This document shows, piece after piece, positions 8,094-13,807 of a stretch of DNA of 16,601 nucleotides (within the stretch, counting starts at the first letter, position 1; each line of letters begins with the position of its first letter). A model generated the notes under the pieces. It made no database searches, had not been told where the DNA came from, and saw only the letters and a program-made list of their open reading frames with translations. The position numbers and the translations under genes are program-made. Source of the DNA: CAKSQL01 sp045606465 (GTDB taxonomy: Bacteria; Bacillota; Clostridia; UBA1381); contig JAZURZ010000137.1 of assembly GCA_045606465.1 (NCBI GenBank), positions 1 through 16,601 on the forward strand, in the 5' to 3' direction.

Positions 8094-9467
8094 TCAAAGC
8101 TGGTTAACAAGTTTTTTAAAGAGCCTTCCTCTTTCTTCAAAATTTTTAAACATATCAAAGCTTGTGCTTGCAGGAGACAATAAAACCACATCGCCAGCTT
8201 TAGCTTTTTGTCTTGCGGTCTCTACCGCTTCGGGGTAGCTTTTTGCATACACAACACAAACCTCTGTTTTTTTGTTATTTTTTTTAGCATTTTCAAGCAC
8301 TGCATTATGAATTTTTTCAGAGGTCGCACCTATTAAAATCAAGGTTTTTACATGCTCCTCAATGGGGGCGCCTATTTCGTCATATGGAATACCCTTATCC
8401 TTTCCCCCTGCAATCAATATAACCTTTTTGTTAAAAACTCCGAGTGCATTTTTGGTTCGGTTGGGGCTTGAGTCTATGGAGCTGTTATAATATTTTACAC
8501 CATCAAGCTCCCTTACAAACTCTAACCTGTGCTCCACACCGCCAAAATTTTTAGCAACCTCTTTAATTTGCTCTTTTTTCACCATATCATAAACTGCCGC
8601 TATTGCCGCCATGTAATTTTCTGCATTATGCATTCCTGGAAGCTTTATTTCATCAAGCTTTAAAATTTCTTCATCAGCATAATATATTGCACCATTTTTC
8701 AAACAAACAAGCGCCTCTTTATCTGACGAGAAGCTTCTTGTCTTTCCCTTTGCCAAAAGTGCAATTTTACTTGTTATATCATTTTTTGAATTTGTAACAA
8801 GAATGTCTTCTTCATTTTGATAGAGCATTATATTTTTCTTTGCCTCTATATACTCTTCATAGTCTTTATGCATATCCAGATGATTAGGCGAAATATTTGT
8901 TATGACTGCAATATGGGGCGACTTTTTCATTGTGTGCAGCTGAAAGCTGGAAAGCTCCAAAACCACAATGTCATCACTTTTCATATTTTGTGTCTCGCAA
9001 AGCAAGGGATTTCCTATATTTCCCCCAAGCCATGCGTTATAGCCTGCTTTTTTAAGCATTTCATGTATAAGTGTGGTTGTGGTGGTCTTTCCGTCACTTC
9101 CCGTCACCGCTATAATTTTACAAGGACATATATCAAAAAAGACCTCCATTTCAGATGTCACTATAGCTCCCCTTTTTTTTGCCAAAACAAGTTCAGGGAC
9201 GTCGTATCTCATACCTGGAGTTTTAAAAATCATGTCCTGATTAAGATTGGCAAGATAATTTTCTCCTAAATTCAAAAAAACTCCAAGCTCCAAAAGCTCG
9301 TCATAAATTTCTCCCAGTTCTTCTTTGCTTCGTCTGTCGCAGGCAGTTACTGACGCACCATTTTTTACAAGATATTTTATTAAAGGACGGTTACTTATTC
9401 CCACTCCTATTACTGCTATATTTTTGTTTTTGACAGAATTTAAAAATTTATTCAAAGCCTCATTCAT
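8094..9467 (-). CDS. murD: UDP-N-acetylmuramoyl-L-alanine--D-glutamate ligase
   Basis: MurD adds D-glutamate to UDP-MurNAc-L-Ala with ATP, the second amino-acid step of cytoplasmic peptidoglycan precursor synthesis. The 457 residues match the usual length. Seen: an N-terminal UMP-binding Rossmann segment (IAVIGVGISNRPL, 17-29), KTPGM at 82-86, the ATP P-loop AVTGSDGKTTT (120-130), NISPNHLDMH (191-200), a Lys at 210 in the EAKKN segment that fits the carbamylated lysine of the family, GGVEHRLEFV (309-318), and the C-terminal domain with GGKDKG (354-359) and SPASTSFDMFKNFEERG (431-447). The ATG at 9467 has GAGAGGG about 13 bases upstream, a long spacing. It has its own promoter candidate and is isolated from other mur or division genes; instead three M42 peptidase genes follow. 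Confidence 0.98.
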   Translation of the reverse strand: MNEALNKFLNSVKNKNIAVIGVGISNRPLIKYLVKNGASVTACDRRSKEELGEIYDELLELGVFLNLGENYLANLNQDMIFKTPGMRYDVPELVLAKKRGAIVTSEMEVFFDICPCKIIAVTGSDGKTTTTTLIHEMLKKAGYNAWLGGNIGNPLLCETQNMKSDDIVVLELSSFQLHTMKKSPHIAVITNISPNHLDMHKDYEEYIEAKKNIMLYQNEEDILVTNSKNDITSKIALLAKGKTRSFSSDKEALVCLKNGAIYYADEEILKLDEIKLPGMHNAENYMAAIAAVYDMVKKEQIKEVAKNFGGVEHRLEFVRELDGVKYYNSSIDSSPNRTKNALGVFNKKVILIAGGKDKGIPYDEIGAPIEEHVKTLILIGATSEKIHNAVLENAKKNNKKTEVCVVYAKSYPEAVETARQKAKAGDVVLLSPASTSFDMFKNFEERGRLFKKLVNQL

Positions 9468-9509
9468 ATTCTTAAAAAATCCCTCTCTTTTTTTTAAAGT
9501 CCTTCCTAT

Positions 9510-9538
9510 ATAATATCACATTAGGAAAAAATATACAA
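9510..9538 (-). promoter_or_regulatory. Candidate promoter of the murD-M42 operon
   Basis: On the minus strand TTGTAT (9538-9533) is separated by 17 bases from TATTAT (9515-9510). Both boxes are near, not at, consensus. Transcription would start near 9503, about 36 bases before the murD ATG. It lies just after the terminator of the upstream ispH-rpsA gene, which fits a fresh transcription unit. The 134-base gap 9468-9601 holds nothing else I can support. Confidence 0.6.
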
Positions 9539-9548
9539 TAGTTTAGTC

Positions 9549-9594
9549 AAAAAAAAGGACTGCCCTATTTTTAAAAAAAGAGCAATCCCTTTTA
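9549..9594 (-). terminator. Rho-independent terminator of ispH-rpsA
   Basis: Beginning a few bases after the ispH-rpsA stop, the minus strand reads AAAAGGGATTGCTC, a 14-base loop rich in T and A, then GGGCAGTCC followed by eight T residues. The arms pair over about 13 bases with one bulged G and two G-U pairs. Stem plus U-tract is a classic intrinsic terminator. It separates the fusion gene from the murD operon. Confidence 0.85.
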
Positions 9595-9601
9595 TTTTTA
9601 A

Positions 9602-11626
9602 TTATTCAGCATCTTCTGCAACTTCTTCTGCTTCTTCGGCAATATATTTTTCAATATCAACAGGAACAACCTCGTCAGCAGGCTCCTCTATAGCAGGAGC
9701 TTCCTCTTTTTCTTCCTCAACAGGAGGAGCAAGCAATGCTCTTATGCTGAGGCTGATTTTCTTGGTTTCCCAATTGATTGCAATAATCTTTGCCTCTACC
9801 TCGTCGCCTATTGAAAGAGCGTCCTCGGTTTTTTCAATTCTCTTGTTAGCAATTTGTGAAATATGAATAAGACCGTCAACCTGTGGCATAATTTCAGCAA
9901 ATGCGCCATAGGACATAATTCTTACTATTTTACACTTAACAACATCGCCTTCATTATACTTAGCTTGTGCAATAACCCAGGGGTTATCCTCTGCCTTTTT
10001 AAAGCCAAGAGAAATCTTCTTATTTTCAGCGTCAAGGCTCTTTATATAAACTGTGAGAACATCGCCCTCTTTAACAACCTCTGAGGGATGCTTGATTTTG
10101 CTCCAGCTAAGCTCAGAAATGTGAACAAGACCATCTACGCCACCCAAATCAACAAATGCACCAAAAGATGTGAGCGACTTAACTGTACCAGTATATTCCT
10201 TATCAACTGCCACCTCTGCCCAGAACTTGTCTTCAACTTCCTTCTTCTGAGCCTCCAAAATGGTTCTTGCTGAACCTACTACACGCTTTCTTCTTTCATC
10301 AACTTCAATAATTTTAAATTGCACTGTTGTATTCAAGAGGCTTTCTAAGTCCTGAACAAAGCGCAATGATACTTGCTTGGCAGGGATGAAAACCTGATAT
10401 GCATCAGAAAGTGCTACAACACCTCCGCGTACAGTTTTGATAATTTTGCCTTCCAGAATTTCGCCATTCTCATAAGCTTCTTTAATTTTGTTCCAGCCTT
10501 CCATCATGACAATCTTCTTTCTGGAAAGAACTACCTTGCCCTCAGCATCATTCACGCCGACAACATAAACCTTTATTTTGTCGCCCGGAGCCACGAGGTC
10601 TTGAGGCTTAACATAGGGGTCGTCAGTTAACTGATCAACAGCTAATTGTCCATTGTACTTAAATCCGCCAAGATCCACAATAATCTCGTTGTTACGAACC
10701 TCGACAACAGTACCTTCAATGATGTCCCCGTTGTTCAAAGTCTTGCTTTCATACTGTTCCAGCATTTCAGCAAAAGTTTCCTCGTTTTTCATTTTTTCGT
10801 CCATCGTTGTAAAAACCTCCTCGATAATACTGCCTGGTGCAGACGCTCCTGCAGTAATACCTATCCTTTTATTTTTAAAATTTATCCCCTGAGGAATATC
10901 CTCAGCGGTTTGGACAAAAAACGTGTCGGGGCAGTTAGCTTTGGATATTTCAAAAAGCTTTTTTGTGTTTGAGCTTTCCCTTCCGCCTATTACCAACATT
11001 ATGTCAGAATCGGCTGCAAGCACCCTCGCTTCTGCCTGTCTGTCTTTTGTCGCATTACATATTGTATCAAAAATTATAGAGGTTTGGCAAGTGTTTTTAA
11101 TATTTTGTACTATTTGCACAAAAATTTCTTTATTTATTGTGGTTTGTGCGACAATGCATACAGGATATTTTGCTATATCCTCCGACGGTTTGTCATTATC
11201 AGTATATAGAACCTCTGCCTCGTCATTGCACCAGCCATTTATGCCCATAACCTCGGGGTGATTTTTGTCCCCCACAATCACTATTTTATAGCCCTTGTTG
11301 TAATGCTCATTCACTATTTTATGAATTTTTTCCACAAATGGGCAGGTTAAATCTACCAGCCTTAAATTTCTTTTTTCAATTTCGTCATAGATTTTTTTCC
11401 CTACGCCATGGGTACGTATCACAACACAAGTGCCATCGGGAATTTTCTCTACCGAGTCATAGACTAAAACGCCCCTGCTTTTTAAGTCGCCCACTACCTG
11501 CTCGTTGTGTATGAGTGCGCCTAAAGTTGCAATATTTTCTCCCCTTTTTGCCCTTTGGTAGACCTCATCAACCGCTCGCTTTACACCATAGCAAAAGCCT
11601 GCAGTTTTTGCAATTTTAACCGACAT
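9602..11626 (-). CDS. ispH: Fused HMBPP reductase (IspH) and S1-domain protein (RpsA-like)
   Basis: Residues 1 to about 272 are IspH (LytB), the [4Fe-4S] enzyme that reduces HMBPP to IPP and DMAPP in the last step of the MEP pathway. The three cluster cysteines are C12 (AGFCYGVKRAVD), C95 (LTCPFVEK) and C190 (DTICNATKDRQ). Other key residues are H40, H73 (RTHG), H123 and E125 (NHPEV), T162/T163 (QTT), SSN 218-220 and S262 (GASAPGS). Residues about 296-630 hold four S1 RNA-binding repeats (near 299-369, 388-455, 476-544 and 559-630); the third and fourth, with SFGAFVDLGGVDGLVHIS and SYGAFAEI, are the most canonical. An acidic Glu/Ala-rich tail (635-674) ends it. Stand-alone S1 of E. coli has six repeats. 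Such bifunctional fusions are known from Clostridia. The ATG at 11626 follows GAGGAAGAGG. An internal Shine-Dalgarno and ATG (M275) could yield the S1 half alone. The S1 half looks more GC-rich than the IspH half. Confidence 0.96.
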   Translation of the reverse strand: MSVKIAKTAGFCYGVKRAVDEVYQRAKRGENIATLGALIHNEQVVGDLKSRGVLVYDSVEKIPDGTCVVIRTHGVGKKIYDEIEKRNLRLVDLTCPFVEKIHKIVNEHYNKGYKIVIVGDKNHPEVMGINGWCNDEAEVLYTDNDKPSEDIAKYPVCIVAQTTINKEIFVQIVQNIKNTCQTSIIFDTICNATKDRQAEARVLAADSDIMLVIGGRESSNTKKLFEISKANCPDTFFVQTAEDIPQGINFKNKRIGITAGASAPGSIIEEVFTTMDEKMKNEETFAEMLEQYESKTLNNGDIIEGTVVEVRNNEIIVDLGGFKYNGQLAVDQLTDDPYVKPQDLVAPGDKIKVYVVGVNDAEGKVVLSRKKIVMMEGWNKIKEAYENGEILEGKIIKTVRGGVVALSDAYQVFIPAKQVSLRFVQDLESLLNTTVQFKIIEVDERRKRVVGSARTILEAQKKEVEDKFWAEVAVDKEYTGTVKSLTSFGAFVDLGGVDGLVHISELSWSKIKHPSEVVKEGDVLTVYIKSLDAENKKISLGFKKAEDNPWVIAQAKYNEGDVVKCKIVRIMSYGAFAEIMPQVDGLIHISQIANKRIEKTEDALSIGDEVEAKIIAINWETKKISLSIRALLAPPVEEEKEEAPAIEEPADEVVPVDIEKYIAEEAEEVAEDAE
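10802..10821 (-). promoter_or_regulatory. Possible internal ribosome binding site and start at the S1 half of ispH-rpsA
   Basis: AGGAGG (10821-10816) lies 11 bases before an in-frame ATG at 10804-10802 (Met275 of the fusion), exactly in the linker between the IspH and S1 regions; a second Met follows at 279. Initiation here would give a 400-residue four-repeat S1 protein without the iron-sulfur enzyme. The codons also encode EEV, an ordinary IspH ending, so the site may be coincidental. The spacing is a little longer than ideal. Confidence 0.4.
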
Positions 11627-11696
11627 TTTTCCTCTTCCTCACAAAATATATTTGATTTTTTACGTTTCCTGCATTAAATTTTACAATACAATAGAT

Positions 11697-11725
11697 ATTA
11701 TATTAAAACCTTATAAAATTGTCAA
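11697..11725 (-). promoter_or_regulatory. Perfect consensus SigA promoter of ispH-rpsA
   Basis: TTGACA (11725-11720), a 17-base spacer and TATAAT (11702-11697) on the minus strand match the vegetative consensus in all twelve positions. Transcription would start near 11690, giving a leader of about 63 bases before the ATG at 11626. Such strength fits a gene that supplies ribosomal protein S1. No riboswitch or hairpin is evident in the leader. Confidence 0.88.
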
Positions 11726-11767
11726 GAGATTATAGAAGTTAAGTCTTTTATTAAATTTTTACATTTT

Positions 11768-11781
11768 CGAACGTTCATTCG
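11768..11781 (+). promoter_or_regulatory. Candidate LexA (SOS) box upstream of uvrB
   Basis: CGAACGTTCATTCG fits the 14-base Firmicute LexA box CGAAC-RNRY-GTTCG with two mismatches (T for R at position 8, A for G at position 10). It is immediately followed by the -35 box of the uvrB promoter (11782), so bound LexA would block RNA polymerase. uvrB is a classic SOS gene, which supports the reading. An 8-base perfect palindrome GAACGTTC (11769-11776) sits inside it. Confidence 0.65.
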
Positions 11782-11809
11782 TTGACTTTTTTAAAATTTG
11801 TGATATACT
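11782..11809 (+). promoter_or_regulatory. Promoter of uvrB-uvrA
   Basis: TTGACT (11782-11787), a 16-base spacer and TATACT (11804-11809), preceded by TGA that forms an extended -10 element. Transcription would start near 11816, about 28 bases before the uvrB ATG. It is divergent from the ispH-rpsA promoter; the two -35 boxes are about 56 bases apart in the 217-base gap 11627-11843. Confidence 0.78.
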
Positions 11810-11843
11810 ATTAATTGTAAAAAACTAAGAAAGGATAAGGCTT

Positions 11844-13787
11844 ATGGACCATTTTGAACTCATTAGTCAGTTTTCCCCCTGCGGCGACCAGCCCGAGGCA
11901 ATAGAAAAGCTTGTAGCGGGAATAGAAAAAGGCTATGCCGCCCAGACACTTTTAGGTGTTACAGGCTCGGGAAAAACCTTTACCATGGCAAATGTCATAG
12001 CAAGGGTTAATAAGCCTACCTTGGTTTTGGCACACAACAAAACTCTTGCGGCTCAGCTTTGCAGCGAGTTTAAGGAATTTTTTCCCAACAACGCAGTAGA
12101 GTTTTTTGTTTCCTATTACGACTACTATCAACCCGAGGCATACATCCCCCAGACCGACACCTTCATTGAAAAGGATGCCTCCATAAACGATGAAATAGAC
12201 AAGCTTCGTCACAGTGCAACTTTTGCGCTATTTGAAAGAAAGGACGTCATAATTGTATCAAGTGTATCCTGCATATATGGTCTTGGTGACCCTGAGGACT
12301 ATAAAAGCCTTATGCTTTCTTTAAGAGTGGGCATGGAACGTGACCGTGATGACATCTTGCGCAAGTTAGTAGATATGCAGTACGAACGAAACGACATAAA
12401 CTTTATAAGAAACAAATTCAGGGTGCGTGGCGATGTAATTGAAATTTTCCCCTCCAACAATGGCGAAAATGCCATAAGGGTAGAATTTTTCGGAGATGAA
12501 ATAGATAGAATATGCGAGGTAAATGTTGTAACGGGCGAGGTTTTGGGCTATCGCAATCATGTTGTTGTTATGCCTGCATCTCACTATGTCACAACGGGTG
12601 AAAAAATGATGCTGGCACTTGCCGCAATTGAAAAAGAGCTTGAGGAACAAATTGCATATTTTAATGAAAACAATCTTTTAATAGAGGCACAGCGTATTGA
12701 GCAAAGAACAAGATATGACATGGAAATGTTAAGAGAGATTGGCTTTTGTCAGGGCATTGAAAATTATTCCCGTCACATAAGCGGCAGAAAAAAAGGCTCT
12801 GCTCCCTACACGCTTATAGATTATTTCCCCGACGACTTTTTAATGATAATTGATGAATCCCATGTTACACTTCCTCAGGTGCGGGGTATGTATAATGGCG
12901 ACCGTGCAAGAAAGGAAAGCCTTGTCCGCTATGGCTTCAGGCTACCTTGCGCCTTTGACAATCGTCCCCTTACCTTTGAGGAATTTGAAAAAAAGTTAAA
13001 CCAGGTAATCTTTACAAGTGCCACTCCTGGTGCATATGAGGAAAATCATTCCGAGTCAGTTGCCGAGCAGGTAATAAGACCGACAGGACTTTTAGACCCC
13101 GAAATTGAAATTCACCCTATAGAGGGACAAATTGATGACCTCATAGCTCAGATAAATGAACGGACTCAAAAAAATCAGCGTATTTTAGTAACCACCCTTA
13201 CAAAGAAAATGGCAGAAAATCTTACCGATTATTTAAGCGGAGTAGGTATAAGGGTGCGATATATGCACTCCGAAATTAAAACCATAGAACGAACTGAAAT
13301 TATAAGGGACTTGCGCCTTGGCGAATTTGATGTTTTAGTGGGCATAAATCTTTTAAGAGAAGGGCTTGATTTGCCTGAGGTTTCATTGGTTGCAATTTTA
13401 GATGCAGATAAAGAGGGATTTTTGCGAAGTGAATCCTCCCTTATTCAGACAATAGGACGTGCGGCACGAAATGCAGAAGGTAAGGTTATAATGTACGCAG
13501 ACACCCTTACTGGTTCTATGGAGCGTGCAATTTCAACAACCAAAAGACGTCGTCTTATTCAGGAAAAATTTAATTCCGAGCATGGTATTGTTCCAAAAAC
13601 CATTCAAAAGGATATAAGAAAAATTATTGAAAGCCTGGAGCCTGCTATCCAAAAAGCATCTGCTCCCGAAATTGACATCAATGTTGTCATTGCAAACCTA
13701 AGGGACGAAATGCTTGCAGCTGCTGAAAATTTAGAATTTGAAAAAGCCGCCGAGCTTCGTGACCGAATAAAAAAACTCCAGTCTTAA
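11844..13787 (+). CDS. uvrB: UvrABC system protein B
   Basis: UvrB is the damage-verifying helicase-like ATPase of nucleotide excision repair: UvrA delivers it to the lesion and it then recruits UvrC. The 647 residues are close to the usual 660. Seen: Walker A GVTGSGKT (38-45), the strand-clamping beta-hairpin with YYDYYQPEAYIP (91-102), the DEAD-type box DESH (337-340), TSATPG (391-396), helicase motifs around RYMHSE (472-477) and GINLLREGLDLPEV (500-513), QTIGRAARN (535-543), and a C-terminal UVR motif (about 613-647, LEFEKAAELRDRI) that contacts UvrC. The ATG at 11844 has AAGGA 8 bases upstream. It begins a uvrB-uvrA operon with a promoter and candidate LexA box just before it. Confidence 0.98.
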   Translation: MDHFELISQFSPCGDQPEAIEKLVAGIEKGYAAQTLLGVTGSGKTFTMANVIARVNKPTLVLAHNKTLAAQLCSEFKEFFPNNAVEFFVSYYDYYQPEAYIPQTDTFIEKDASINDEIDKLRHSATFALFERKDVIIVSSVSCIYGLGDPEDYKSLMLSLRVGMERDRDDILRKLVDMQYERNDINFIRNKFRVRGDVIEIFPSNNGENAIRVEFFGDEIDRICEVNVVTGEVLGYRNHVVVMPASHYVTTGEKMMLALAAIEKELEEQIAYFNENNLLIEAQRIEQRTRYDMEMLREIGFCQGIENYSRHISGRKKGSAPYTLIDYFPDDFLMIIDESHVTLPQVRGMYNGDRARKESLVRYGFRLPCAFDNRPLTFEEFEKKLNQVIFTSATPGAYEENHSESVAEQVIRPTGLLDPEIEIHPIEGQIDDLIAQINERTQKNQRILVTTLTKKMAENLTDYLSGVGIRVRYMHSEIKTIERTEIIRDLRLGEFDVLVGINLLREGLDLPEVSLVAILDADKEGFLRSESSLIQTIGRAARNAEGKVIMYADTLTGSMERAISTTKRRRLIQEKFNSEHGIVPKTIQKDIRKIIESLEPAIQKASAPEIDINVVIANLRDEMLAAAENLEFEKAAELRDRIKKLQS

Positions 13788-13807
13788 ATTTTAAAAAGAG
13801 GTAGAAT

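Noticed and set aside
8053..8097. N-terminal extension of M42 copy C from TTG/ATG overlapping the murD stop
   Set aside because: No Shine-Dalgarno, a hairpin within it, no counterpart in copies A and B, and a better GTG start lies at 8052.
10646..11261. Plus-strand open frames opposite ispH-rpsA
   Set aside because: They are shadows of the coding strand; their composition mirrors the antisense of IspH and S1 codons and no conserved motif is present.
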